From contig JAIRYE010000004.1 of NCBI GenBank assembly GCA_031267915.1, positions 1 through 60,566 of the forward strand: a stretch of DNA of 60,566 nt, in the 5' to 3' direction. The notes under the pieces are model-generated. The model was not told the DNA's origin, ran no database searches, and saw nothing but the letters and a program-made list of their open reading frames with translations. A program made the translations under genes and the position numbers. Below are positions 36,616-44,726 of the stretch, piece after piece. The DNA is from Puniceicoccales bacterium (lineage in GTDB: Bacteria > Verrucomicrobiota > Verrucomicrobiia > Opitutales > JAIRKQ01). Positions within the stretch are counted from its first letter, which is position 1; every line of letters begins with the position of its first letter.

Positions 36616-37320
36616 ATGGTATTGGAATTTTCTGCGCTGAAAACTCGCATTTTGCTTCCTCCGAAGGAGGACATTTTTTCCCTATTCGGGGCGGATGAAT
36701 TTCATCTAATTGATGGGGATGTGCTGTGCGTAGCTTCGAAGTGCCTGGCAATACACCAGGGGAGATGCATCAAAATTGGGTCAGTGGAGAAAAAAAAATT
36801 AGTGGCCGATGAAGCGGATGAGATGATCGGCGACGACTGCGATTTGACAATAAAGGACGGGGTGCTTATTGCCTACTCGGGAATTGATGAAAGCAACGGC
36901 AATGGCTACTATGTTCTGTGGCCCAAAAACGTTGGAGATCTACTGCAGCGAATTCACAAATTTTTATGTGAAAAATTCACCCTGAAAAATCTTGGAATTA
37001 TTTCAGTGGATAGCAGACTGGAGCCCATGCGGCGGGGAACAGTTGGTATTTCCCAGGGAATTTTTGGATTTAATCCGGTGCGGGATTGCGTTGGGAATCT
37101 TGACATTTTCAATCGACCACTGCAAGTTACAGCGGTAAATGTGGCCGATTCCATCGCCTGTGCCGCATGCTATCTGATGGGAGAAGGGGCGGAATGCTGC
37201 CCCCTTGTTATTGCACGCGGTGCCTCAGAGATTGAATTTGGCACCAGTTTTTCCCTGGAAAATTTGATGATCCCGCGGGAAATTGATTTTTTCTCGGCCA
37301 TTTTGGATCGTTGCAATTAA
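36616..37320 (+). CDS. CofE-like F420-0:glutamate ligase family protein
   Basis: 234 residues from ATG 36616. The fold blocks of the family are present: LIDGDVLCVASKCLAIHQGR, AYSGIDESNGNGYYVLWP, DSRLEPMRRGTVGISQGIFG and ACYLMGEGAECCPLVIARGA. CofE adds gamma-glutamates to coenzyme F420. F420 is not expected in this group and no other cof gene is here, so the real substrate is unknown. It starts next to the peroxiredoxin stop, suggesting co-transcription. Its 3' end was copied in the tandem duplication that follows. Confidence 0.8.
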   Translation: MVLEFSALKTRILLPPKEDIFSLFGADEFHLIDGDVLCVASKCLAIHQGRCIKIGSVEKKKLVADEADEMIGDDCDLTIKDGVLIAYSGIDESNGNGYYVLWPKNVGDLLQRIHKFLCEKFTLKNLGIISVDSRLEPMRRGTVGISQGIFGFNPVRDCVGNLDIFNRPLQVTAVNVADSIACAACYLMGEGAECCPLVIARGASEIEFGTSFSLENLMIPREIDFFSAILDRCN

Positions 37321-37381
37321 TTTTGTTGATTTTATTCCGCGGAAGTACATTAGATTGACTAATCTTAGTTCGAGAAACATT

Positions 37382-37765
37382 ATGAATAATGTAAATATTG
37401 ATAATAATTCCATTCGCAGAACGGACATTCAAGCTAATGGGGATGGCGAAAATGATCAGGTTACGAGACATGAAAACAGAAGAAATGCCAAGCTGCTGAA
37501 GGTGACATTTGGGAGTAATGAATTTAAATTTGCGACTAAAAAAATAGCACAGGTACATCTGACAGCATTTGCGATTCGCAATGAAGAGGATTATAAAAGA
37601 AGGTGTGCGATTATTAATGCCTTTCCCTCGGAGATAGAATTAGAAGTCATCTTAAAAGGCATTAGGCGAATGACTCCCCGAGTGGCGATAGGTGCATTGA
37701 GAATACTTGAGGCGCAGCAGGCAGAAGCCATCCGAGAATTACTTATTGCAGTTGGCGGCCGCTGA
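37382..37765 (+). CDS. Small unknown protein, paralogue 1
   Basis: 127 residues, unrecognised. A polar N-terminus (Asn/Asp/Arg-rich, ~40 residues) precedes KLLKVTFGSNEFKFATKKIA and a helical C-terminal part ending in Ala/Glu-rich helices. No signal peptide or membrane segment. It aligns with the next two small genes around F-x-F-x-[TS]-[RK]. TTGACT (37355-37360) lies 21 nt before the ATG; a -10 at normal spacing would overlap the ATG, so the real promoter is unclear. Confidence 0.6.
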   Translation: MNNVNIDNNSIRRTDIQANGDGENDQVTRHENRRNAKLLKVTFGSNEFKFATKKIAQVHLTAFAIRNEEDYKRRCAIINAFPSEIELEVILKGIRRMTPRVAIGALRILEAQQAEAIRELLIAVGGR

Positions 37766-37768
37766 CTT

Positions 37769-37888
37769 TATCAGATGAGGGAGCTGGGGGTTGCCCTCTT
37801 ATTACTGTATGCGGTGCCTCAGATATTGAATTTGAGGACAGTTTTTTCCCTGGAAAATTTGGTGATTCTGTGGAAAATTGATTTTTTC
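37769..37888 (+). pseudogene. Broken second copy of the CofE-like gene 3' end
   Basis: Translates to GASDIEFEDSFF where the intact gene has GASEIEFGTSFS; an inserted T shifts the frame at the TTTTTTCCC run and it stops early. No start or catalytic part is present. It is the left edge of duplicated unit 2. Confidence 0.8.
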
Positions 37889-37971
37889 AATTATTCTTCG
37901 TAAATAATTAATTGTATTGATTTTTTCAAATTAAATGCTAGCATTTCATAATCTTTAAAAGAGAAGGAGTT

Positions 37972-38367
37972 ATGAAAATATCAAATAGTATGCAAAACAA
38001 AAATAGCTGTCGGCAGAGCATGAAAATCGCATTTAGTAAAGAATGTGGGAAGCGAGTGTCGAGCCATGAGCATAGGGAAGGTTATTCCATGCTTGTACTA
38101 GAAATTGGAAATCGGACATTTAGATTTCTGACACGCGATCTTATATATCGTACTATCATGTCAATGTCAATGTGTAGTATCGATGAGTACGATAAGATAA
38201 TGAACGCCCAGGGCCTTAAAAATACACAAGGTTTGATAACAGAATTGAAGAAGGTGAATTCACTTTCCGTTGCCCTGACGACAAAGATGTCCATATTTAA
38301 AGAGATGGAAAAAAGTCATCAAGATATCGCCAAAAAGTTGAAAATCTACGTGAATGAAAATGACTAA
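37972..38367 (+). CDS. Small unknown protein, paralogue 2
   Basis: 131 residues, unrecognised. The strong ribosome-binding site AGAAGGAG lies just before the ATG. SMLVLEIGNRTFRFLTRDLI aligns with the same part of paralogue 1, and a helical Lys-rich C-terminus follows. CATAAT at 37947-37952 could be its -10 box. Position and length match duplicated unit 2. Confidence 0.6.
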   Translation: MKISNSMQNKNSCRQSMKIAFSKECGKRVSSHEHREGYSMLVLEIGNRTFRFLTRDLIYRTIMSMSMCSIDEYDKIMNAQGLKNTQGLITELKKVNSLSVALTTKMSIFKEMEKSHQDIAKKLKIYVNEND

Positions 38368-38430
38368 TTTTTTCGTTGGAAGCATGCCGGAATGCTGTTT
38401 TCAGCGGCAATTGATGCCTTGAAAAAGGGC

Positions 38431-38463
38431 TGCAGCTAGGAGATGCTAGCTGGCATAGTTTTT
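38431..38463 (+). terminator. Probable Rho-independent terminator
   Basis: CAGCTAG (38433-38439) and CTAGCTG (38446-38452) pair perfectly around GAGATG, extended by TGC/GCA with a bulge, and T5 follows at 38459-38463. It lies 64 bp after paralogue 2. Confidence 0.5.
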
Positions 38464-38660
38464 AGAAAATGTTAGTTGATTTTTTACGTAGATATATACC
38501 CCTGGGGGCTGGTTTTCAATAAAAGGGACATTATGTAGTAATTTCAAAAGTGAGGATGGCAAATTTTGTTCCAGCATCGACATGAAAAAAGTCATGTTTG
38601 AAGCATGAAAAAGTTTACTTTCGGAGATCCAGATTAACGTAGTGAAGGGGAATATGGGGA

Positions 38661-38912
38661 GTGGTGAAAAAAGAATACATCTTTGTATCGAGAAATGAAC
38701 TTTCGCAGCGTTCGATAAAAATGAATTTAATCTCAAATAAATTTGAAGAAGCTGTTAAAAAAATCAAAAGCTTTCCCTCCTGGGAAGATATAAACCAACT
38801 GCCCAAGCTTAATAATAGAATGTTTCCTGATCTTATGGAATGTGTGTTGGATGACTATACGAAAATTCAAGACCAGGTCTTAAAATCCCTTGGTTTAGAA
38901 TTAGGGAAATAG
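38661..38912 (+). CDS. Small unknown protein, paralogue 3 (N-terminally short)
   Basis: 83 residues from GTG 38661, or 64 from ATG 38721. EYIFVSRNELSQRSI aligns with FRFLTRDLIYRTI of paralogue 2, and the remaining length to the C-terminus agrees within a few residues. The 38368-38660 stretch before it has no gene; an out-of-frame MKKFTFGD at about 38606 resembles the KVTFGS part of paralogue 1, so the 5' end may be broken. Confidence 0.4.
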   Translation: MVKKEYIFVSRNELSQRSIKMNLISNKFEEAVKKIKSFPSWEDINQLPKLNNRMFPDLMECVLDDYTKIQDQVLKSLGLELGK

Positions 38913-39021
38913 CCAATTGTGCTGCGATGCCGCTTTCCCGATGAAGCGATGGCCACAGAAAAGAATTTTGTTGAAACTGCTGCAGAGTCGGTGGCGAGCT
39001 GGAAACCTGAGCAGGAAATCA

Positions 39022-39504
39022 CTAACAGCTTTTCCAGGGATGTACGTGCTGGTCAGTGCATTTTTCAAGAAAGGTGTCGACTGTCTGGCCGTAAATTTCG
39101 AAGTGCGGTGCAATTTCTCTGAGCGGAGTCAGGACAAAATTTCGCCGGTGCATGCGCGGATGCGGCAGAGTCAGAATGGGTGTGGAGATTTGCTCCGAAT
39201 TAAACGCCAAAATGTCGATGTCTATATTCCTCGGGCCAAAGGGAGCGTACTTGTTTTTGCCGATTCTGTTTTCGATTTTCTGGCAAATGGTAAGCAATTT
39301 GAAGGCGTCGAGCTCGGTTTTGAGCATCAAAACGCAGTTCAAAAACTTTGGTTGGTCGGTAAAATTCTGGGGATCGGTTTCGTAGATGCTTGAAATTTTT
39401 GCAATTTCCAAATTTTCATATTCAAGCTTTGCCGTCGCCGTCTGCAGAAATTTTAGGCGATCTCCCACATTGCTTCCGAGAGACAAATAGGCGTCATTGG
39501 CCAT
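39022..39504 (-). CDS. folK: HPPK: 6-hydroxymethyl-7,8-dihydropterin pyrophosphokinase
   Basis: 160 residues from ATG 39504 (MANDAYLSLGSNVGDR). SSIYETDPQNFTDQPKFLNCV and APFGPRNIDIDILAF with HPRMHRRNFVLTPL are the HPPK blocks. It transfers pyrophosphate from ATP to the pterin in folate synthesis. It overlaps folB by 11 bp and is last in the operon. Confidence 0.95.
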   Translation of the reverse strand: MANDAYLSLGSNVGDRLKFLQTATAKLEYENLEIAKISSIYETDPQNFTDQPKFLNCVLMLKTELDAFKLLTICQKIENRIGKNKYAPFGPRNIDIDILAFNSEQISTPILTLPHPRMHRRNFVLTPLREIAPHFEIYGQTVDTFLEKCTDQHVHPWKSC

Positions 39505-39868
39505 GGCGCAGAAATATTGATGAAAATCCCAGGCAGGAAAAATTTTTATCAGCCAAGTTATCCGCAAATTTTTTAATCGTTATTTCCAGGGAAATGATTT
39601 TTTCAAATCCGCAGAATACTCTGTCGGCCAGGTGTTGAGCCAGCCGTTCAATGAGATTAAATGAAACATTTTGCACGTTTTCAGTGATTGATTCCAACAA
39701 CTTTGCGTAGTCGATCGTTTGGGAAAGCTCATCGGACGCTTTTGCGCTCGCTGCATCGAAGGTCGCGACCAGGGATATCAGAAATCGCTGCGGGTTGATT
39801 TTTTCTCCGGGAAAAACTCCGTGCCGGGCAAAAATTTCCAGATCATTTATAAAAATTTTATCGCTCAT
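39494..39868 (-). CDS. folB: Dihydroneopterin aldolase
   Basis: 124 residues from ATG 39868; a TTG at 39883 is less likely. NDLEIFARHGVFPGEKINPQ and the FNLIERLAQHLADRVF segment with its catalytic Glu are conserved. It cleaves dihydroneopterin to hydroxymethyldihydropterin. It overlaps folP by 11 bp and folK by 11 bp. Confidence 0.93.
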   Translation of the reverse strand: MSDKIFINDLEIFARHGVFPGEKINPQRFLISLVATFDAASAKASDELSQTIDYAKLLESITENVQNVSFNLIERLAQHLADRVFCGFEKIISLEITIKKFADNLADKNFSCLGFSSIFLRHGQ

Positions 39869-40697
39869 ATAATTGCCGTGCAAATTGCAGTGCTGCGAGA
39901 TTTTCTACCACGTCGTGCACGCGAAAAATTGCGCAACCCTGGAGAAATCCATGAATCGTTGTGCCGATGGTGGCTGCGGATAGCGCAGTTGGATTCGTAT
40001 TTTTTGCCACTTCCCGCAGGAACGATTTTTTCGAAGTGGCGCAAACCACAGGATTTGGAAATTTTTCACATATTTCGTCGATTTTTTTGAAAATTTCAAG
40101 ATTCTGTGACGCTGTTTTCCCGAAGCCTATGCCGGGATCCAGAATAATTCTGCGCTCGTCAAAATTCATATCTGCCGCCTGATTTAAAATTTTTTCGAAC
40201 GTGGAGATTATAGCTGCCGTTGGATTGCTAATTTTTAAAAAATTTTCATCGCTGCGGGAATTGTGTGTGACTATCAGGTGGGCATCGAAATTTTTCACAG
40301 CATTTGCCATTTCGATGAAGTGCTGGGTGCCGCAGACATCATTTATAATGTTCGCTCCGCATTCCAGCGCCAGCCTTGCGGTTTCCGGATATCGGGTATC
40401 AACGGAGACAGTGATTTGTGGGATTTCGATGGCACTTTTCAGTGTGCGTTCAATGCGCTGCCATTCGGTCTCCGGGCCAACTCCCATCGAACCGGGCCTG
40501 GTTGACTCTCCGCCGATGTCGATAATTTCCGCCCCTGCTCCGACAAGTTCGAAGAGATGAGACTCGGCCTTTGGTTGGAATCCACCTTTGTCGACATCTC
40601 CGTCAAAAAATTTTCCGCCGTCGGAGAAGGAATCCGGTGTGATGTTTAGGATTCCCATTACGCAGGGGAGGGAAATGTCTCTGAAATTTCTACTCAT
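39858..40697 (-). CDS. folP: Dihydropteroate synthase
   Basis: 279 residues. VMGILNITPDSFSDGGKFF, IIDIGGESTRPGS, VSVDTRYPETA, IINDVCG and ILDPGIGFGKTASQN define DHPS, the sulfonamide target, which joins the pterin to p-aminobenzoate. It overlaps folE by 4 bp. Confidence 0.96.
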   Translation of the reverse strand: MSRNFRDISLPCVMGILNITPDSFSDGGKFFDGDVDKGGFQPKAESHLFELVGAGAEIIDIGGESTRPGSMGVGPETEWQRIERTLKSAIEIPQITVSVDTRYPETARLALECGANIINDVCGTQHFIEMANAVKNFDAHLIVTHNSRSDENFLKISNPTAAIISTFEKILNQAADMNFDERRIILDPGIGFGKTASQNLEIFKKIDEICEKFPNPVVCATSKKSFLREVAKNTNPTALSAATIGTTIHGFLQGCAIFRVHDVVENLAALQFARQLYER

Positions 40698-41272
40698 GAA
40701 TATTTTTTTTCGATGCCGAAGATCAGCTGCTGAGCTTCTAGCACAAGGGTTTTGTTCAGGGAAAAATTACCAGACATTGCTCGGGTTATTGTTTCACTTC
40801 CCGGCTGCATAACACCACGGGTTGTCATGCACATGTGCTGCGCGGAAACTATCACCAGAACCCCGTCGTTGGGAATATTTTTCGAAATTGCATCGAGGAT
40901 TTGTTGGGTTAGTCGCTCCTGCAGCTGCAAGCGTTTTGAGTATTTATCCACGATGCGAGCTAGTTTGCTTAGCCCAATGACAGTGCCCCCTTCCGGGAGG
41001 TATGCCAGTGAAATTTTTCCAAAAAATGGCAGTAAATGGTGTTCGCAGAACGATGAAAATTGAATATTTCGCACTATGACAAAGTTGTCGTAATTTTCCG
41101 CGGAGAATGTTTGCCGCAGTAATTCTTCGTCGGGAATTTCACCGGCTTCGGTGAAGTTTTTCAGGATCGTTGCCACTCGGGTGGGTGTGTCGGCAAGGCC
41201 CTCGCGGGAATGCTCATCCCCGATGCCGTCGATCAGCATTTTCACGCCCGCAACAATTTTATCGAAATCCAT
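40694..41272 (-). CDS. folE: GTP cyclohydrolase I
   Basis: 192 residues. SREGLADTPTRVATIL, SSFCEHHLLPFFGKISLAY (zinc ligands Cys and His) and QHMCMTTRGVMQPGS with the second zinc Cys identify FolE, which makes dihydroneopterin triphosphate from GTP. Thr replaces Met in the usual CMTMRGV. First gene of the folE-folP-folB-folK operon, 81 bp from the end of the next minus-strand gene. Confidence 0.96.
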   Translation of the reverse strand: MDFDKIVAGVKMLIDGIGDEHSREGLADTPTRVATILKNFTEAGEIPDEELLRQTFSAENYDNFVIVRNIQFSSFCEHHLLPFFGKISLAYLPEGGTVIGLSKLARIVDKYSKRLQLQERLTQQILDAISKNIPNDGVLVIVSAQHMCMTTRGVMQPGSETITRAMSGNFSLNKTLVLEAQQLIFGIEKKYS

Positions 41273-41352
41273 CGCTGGATTATATGATCCACATCGGTTC
41301 CGTTTGCAAGAATATCTTTCGCTGCGTGGCGATGCAATTCTTATTTAATTTT

Positions 41353-43011
41353 TCATTCTGCGAGATTACTGCCGGGAAAGAATCGGTTATGCTGTTCTTT
41401 TAGCTGATCGATTTGTTTATTTATGCTTTCCAGTTTATGGTTTTTGCCGTCGAGGATTGAGGAATTCACTCCAAATTCTTTGGATATTTTTTTTAATTTC
41501 GTTTTTACTTCTTCGGCTTTCTCGTATTTATTTTTATCTTCTTGCAATAGTTTCAGCAGAGTTTTCGGCACTATTTCTGCGTTGAGCAGTTCTGTTTTAT
41601 CATCGGGGTCAAATTTTATGAGAGTGCGATCTCTTTCAGTCGCAGAGAGGCCTTGTTTATTCAACTTGATGATTTCTTCAAGCCATTTTTCACTTTTAAA
41701 AGCCATTATCTGGTTTTTTCCTTCAGGCGCGATGGTCGGGAACGTATTTTTTGGGACGGAGGAGCCGTTGTCATCTTCGATATCAACTTTATAAGTAGTC
41801 CATTCGTCTGCGAATATTCCAATGTGTCCCCCAGGATTATTATTATGATCGACCACATCAGAGTGAATAACACAACTTCTGGTGTGGGTTTGGAATGTTG
41901 TCGTATTGTCGTCTTCAATTGTAATGGTCGCCTGCATCCTGAGGGCTGAACATAAAATCTTGCGCTTGCCGAGGAATAAGGAAGTATTCCCAGTAGCAAC
42001 TGCTTGTCCGCCCCATTTGTGAATACTCTGTATTACGTGCAGAATAAAGTTTTCTTGTTTCTCTTTATTATAAGGATGTTTCTTTTCAGCCCGACTTTTT
42101 ATTGCATTCAGTATTTTTCTATTGTTTTCTTTTGCTTCATTCAGTGTTTTTTCGTACTCATTCAGTGTTTTTTCATACTCTTTCTTTGCAGCCAGACTTT
42201 TTATTTCATTCAGTACTTTTTTCATTTTTTCTTTTGCTTCATTCGGTGTTTTTTCATACTCTTCTTTTTCATTGTCATCTGGTTTTGTATCATCTGGTTT
42301 TGTATCATCTGGTTTTGGGTCATCTGGTTTGGTTGGTTTCTCTGGTTCTTCTTTTGGTGTGTACATGATTCTGTCGATTACTAGATTAAGATCATTTCTG
42401 TGGTAATCCTTAGATGTTACCGTTTCGATAACATCTAAGATATTGACGGAACTATCTTCATCAAAAACTCCTTTTTTTCTCAGGTCTTCAACGCTCAAGT
42501 TGTCAATATTAATCATTTTTTTGCGTAGATCGTCATTTTTCCCAAATTTTCCACCGTATTCCATGTTACCTTTTTGGACTGACTCATATAGTGACGTCGC
42601 GAACCACTCCGAAGCGCTATCGACAAGCTGTGAAATTTCATTAGAAACATTTGAGGTAATCTTTTCTATATTGGGCTTAACACGTTCCCTGAAACTGGGT
42701 ATTCCCACGGAAAAATCTGAAAATTGCAAAGAATCGGAATTAACTTGAGTCTGTGGGCTAACCCCAGCGTTAACTTTTTTGTTTCGGCTGCTAGTTCCTT
42801 GATTTTGTGTGGTATTTTTTGCTTTTTTGACCTTAGTTTCTCGGGAGAAAAGCTTCCTGTAAATGCCTTTAAAAAAGCTTTTAAGTGTGGACCAAAAGCT
42901 TTGCTCTTTTTGGCCCCCGGACCCGACTTCATGAGAGTTAAAAGAGCTCTTGTTCTCAGAGACGTGTTTTGAATTGGTTTTTGAAACGCTGTTAACTTCT
43001 TGAGTGGACAT
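41353..43011 (-). CDS. Large candidate effector with repeats and coiled coil
   Basis: 552 residues from ATG 43011, unrecognised. The N-terminal ~110 residues are Ser/Asn/Lys-rich without a signal peptide, then LQFSDFSVG, similar to the LHFSDLDF and LTFKDLDF elements of the OTU-like proteins. The middle has KPDDT repeats and two EYEKT[PL]NEAKE-x(8-10)-[LI]N coiled-coil units. A probable globular part follows (HKWGGQAVATGNTSLFLGKR, then NNPGGHIGIFADEW), and a Lys/Glu coiled coil closes it. The ORF is open to 43104, but the promoter spacing supports 43011. Confidence 0.6.
   Translation of the reverse strand: MSTQEVNSVSKTNSKHVSENKSSFNSHEVGSGGQKEQSFWSTLKSFFKGIYRKLFSRETKVKKAKNTTQNQGTSSRNKKVNAGVSPQTQVNSDSLQFSDFSVGIPSFRERVKPNIEKITSNVSNEISQLVDSASEWFATSLYESVQKGNMEYGGKFGKNDDLRKKMINIDNLSVEDLRKKGVFDEDSSVNILDVIETVTSKDYHRNDLNLVIDRIMYTPKEEPEKPTKPDDPKPDDTKPDDTKPDDNEKEEYEKTPNEAKEKMKKVLNEIKSLAAKKEYEKTLNEYEKTLNEAKENNRKILNAIKSRAEKKHPYNKEKQENFILHVIQSIHKWGGQAVATGNTSLFLGKRKILCSALRMQATITIEDDNTTTFQTHTRSCVIHSDVVDHNNNPGGHIGIFADEWTTYKVDIEDDNGSSVPKNTFPTIAPEGKNQIMAFKSEKWLEEIIKLNKQGLSATERDRTLIKFDPDDKTELLNAEIVPKTLLKLLQEDKNKYEKAEEVKTKLKKISKEFGVNSSILDGKNHKLESINKQIDQLKEQHNRFFPGSNLAE
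42275..42331. repeat. 15-bp repeats encoding KPDDT
   Basis: Three full copies of TCATCTGGTTTTG-GTA/GGG type 15-mers (42275, 42290, 42305) and a partial fourth. On the minus strand they encode Lys-Pro-Asp-Asp-Thr repeats. Copy-number change would keep frame. Confidence 0.85.
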
Positions 43012-43018
43012 GGCTGAT

Positions 43019-43046
43019 ATTGTAAATATATTTCCAAGTTTGCCAA
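43019..43046 (-). promoter_or_regulatory. Promoter of the gene at 43011, leaderless geometry
   Basis: Minus strand: TTGGCA (43041-43046), 16 bp, TACAAT (43019-43024), 7 nt, ATG at 43011. No Shine-Dalgarno. Same spacing as the two OTU-like genes. Confidence 0.65.
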
Positions 43047-43085
43047 GAAATTTTATTTTAGCGGAAGTTTGCATTGCGATTGACA

Positions 43086-43826
43086 ATGTTTTTTCCTTTT
43101 GCACTCTACCAGTGCGTGCGCCGATCCGGTAAAAAAAATGCGTTTACGCTGATAGAAATGCTCACCGTCATTTCCATAATCGGAATATTGGCGGCCATAC
43201 TCATGCCGGTCATCAGCAATGCAATCGGTGAGGCAAAAAAACTAAAGGTGTCGAAGGGGTTGCAGCAGATCGCAATGGCCTATGCAAGCCTTTCCCTGAA
43301 GGGTTTCACGAGGGAACTGAACAGCTGCGAAAATGCTGCGCAGTGGGCAGGTATTTTCTCAAAGTACGGCGAACTGAATGCCGCGTCCATGTTCATTGCC
43401 GGCGATGACTATCTGGTTGAAACGGAGCGAAACCCACTCCCGAAGAGCATCGGGTTTGTGAAAAATGGAACATGGCAAATGAACGCGGACTTTAAAAACT
43501 TCCCACTGAGCGTTACTGTTATTTCTGGAATTTCCAGCCAGGCGCGAGCGGAAACAACACCAATTGCCTACACGAGAGGGCTCGACAATAATACTGGAAA
43601 ATGGCGCGGAGCAAATGGCAATGGCGGTGGAATCTACGGCGAAACGGGTGGATTTATTGTCTTTCTGGACGGCCACGTGGAATTTTATTCAAACATAAGC
43701 GATGAGCGGAATATGCTGATAAATTACTACACGGGGGAGAAGACATCGAAAATTTCAGAGGCAGTAAATTCCGGAGCCCGTGCTTTGTCCTGGACAGGAG
43801 TGGAGTGGGAAGCGGAAAAAAAATGA
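43086..43826 (+). CDS. Type IV pilin-like / pseudopilin protein
   Basis: 246 residues from ATG 43086. A short basic leader then AFTLIEMLTVISIIGILAAI, the prepilin N-methylation and transmembrane segment with Glu at +5, processed by a prepilin peptidase. The body ends with GGFIVFLDGHVEFYS, resembling the H-X9-DG domain of the large PVC pseudopilin families. It is likely exported to a pilus or type II secretion-like machine; no partner genes are here. Confidence 0.85.
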   Translation: MFFPFALYQCVRRSGKKNAFTLIEMLTVISIIGILAAILMPVISNAIGEAKKLKVSKGLQQIAMAYASLSLKGFTRELNSCENAAQWAGIFSKYGELNAASMFIAGDDYLVETERNPLPKSIGFVKNGTWQMNADFKNFPLSVTVISGISSQARAETTPIAYTRGLDNNTGKWRGANGNGGGIYGETGGFIVFLDGHVEFYSNISDERNMLINYYTGEKTSKISEAVNSGARALSWTGVEWEAEKK

Positions 43827-43970
43827 GATCATTTTCAACCCGGCGGCGATGCAAATGTTGAGTAAAAGATGAAAAATAATTTTCAGCACTTGCATCCACC
43901 CGCAGCCATATTTTTTCGAAAGTTTACCAAAAAGCTTGATTTTTTTCTCACAAAATGCAGGTGATTTGCC

Positions 43971-44528
43971 ATGGCTAATCCAACTGACATTCGAAAGGGC
44001 AAAGTGATAGCTTACAATGGTGTTCCCCACGCCGTTTTGGAAGTTCAACATAGAACCCAGGGCAGGCAGGCGGGATTTGTCCAGGTGACGATGAGAAATC
44101 TGCTAACCGGTGCATCTACCGCAATCAAGTTTCTCTCGTCGGACAGCATAACATTTTTACAAACGAGCACCGTGGCTCTGGAATATTCCTATGTGGATGA
44201 CATGGGACACCATTTTTTGAATACGGAAACATATGAGGATGTGTGCCTTCCAAATGATCTGATTGAGGGTAAAAAAAAGTTTTTGGCGATCGGGAAAATG
44301 TATGATATTTCCTACGTTGATGACAAGCCCGTTGAAATTATTCTGCCGGCTTCCATCCTAATGAAGGTGGTGGAGTCTCCCGATGGCATTCGGGGGGATA
44401 CGGCTTCAAATGTGCAAAAACCAGCAACCACAGAGACGGGATTGATCGTACAGGTGCCGCTATTTATCAAGCCCGGAGAGGTGATTCGCGTCAGTTCCAG
44501 CGATGGTTCCTACATCGGCAGAGCATAA
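43971..44528 (+). CDS. efp: Elongation factor P
   Basis: 185 residues, three OB-like domains. IRKGKVIAYNGVPHAVLEVQ and the C-terminal PLFIKPGEVIRVSSSDGSYIGRA are diagnostic. It helps ribosomes stalled at proline runs. The loop that normally carries the modified Lys/Arg reads HRTQGRQAGF, so an Arg appears at or near the tip. A partner modification enzyme is not visible. The tRNA-Ser gene follows 57 bp later. Confidence 0.95.
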   Translation: MANPTDIRKGKVIAYNGVPHAVLEVQHRTQGRQAGFVQVTMRNLLTGASTAIKFLSSDSITFLQTSTVALEYSYVDDMGHHFLNTETYEDVCLPNDLIEGKKKFLAIGKMYDISYVDDKPVEIILPASILMKVVESPDGIRGDTASNVQKPATTETGLIVQVPLFIKPGEVIRVSSSDGSYIGRA

Positions 44529-44536
44529 ATTTTGTG

Positions 44537-44556
44537 CGCGGCAAGTGCTCCGCGCC
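44537..44556 (+). repeat. GC-rich hairpin between efp and tRNA-Ser
   Basis: GCGCGG and CCGCGC pair around an 8-nt loop. No T-run follows, so it is not a typical terminator; it could be a processing or pause site. Confidence 0.5.
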
Positions 44557-44585
44557 GGAGGGGGGATTTTCGCCGTAAAATTTTT

Positions 44586-44673
44586 GGAGAGATGACAGAG
44601 TGGACGATTGTGTTCGACTCGAAATCGAATGTGTCGCAAGGCACCGGGGGTTCGAATCCCTCTCTCTCCGCCA
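44586..44673 (+). tRNA. tRNA-Ser, anticodon CGA
   Basis: The 7-bp acceptor stem GGAGAGA/TCTCTCC, anticodon stem TTCGA/TCGAA with loop CTCGAAA (anticodon CGA, reads UCG), a long variable arm, T loop TTCGAAT, discriminator G and an encoded CCA (44671-44673) all fit. The long variable arm is diagnostic for serine. Confidence 0.95.
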
Positions 44674-44726
44674 GAATTTTCCTATCCAAAAACGTGGAAA
44701 TGGAAAATTTTCCTCCCCGCAGCAAT

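Larger units (their letters stand above)
37171..38367. repeat. Tandem duplication of ~598 bp: cofE 3' end plus small gene
   Basis: 37171-37293 (inside the CofE-like gene) aligns with 37769-37888 with a few substitutions and one short gap; both contain TGCCTCAGA-ATTGAATTTG-type and TTTCCCTGGAAAATTTG blocks. The offset is 598 bp, and the small genes that follow each copy end 602 bp apart (37765 and 38367), so the whole unit was duplicated and then diverged. Confidence 0.8.

Noticed and set aside
37355-37383. TTGACT with a -10 box at 16 bp as a fourth leaderless effector promoter
   Set aside because: The -10 position would overlap the ATG, so the geometry does not match the other three.
39152-41403. 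Several plus-strand frames of 70-120 codons
   Set aside because: Antisense to folK, folB, folP and folE, all with intact motifs.
42004-42406. Phe-rich plus-strand frames
   Set aside because: Antisense to the coiled-coil and KPDDT repeats of the minus-strand gene; low-complexity artefacts.
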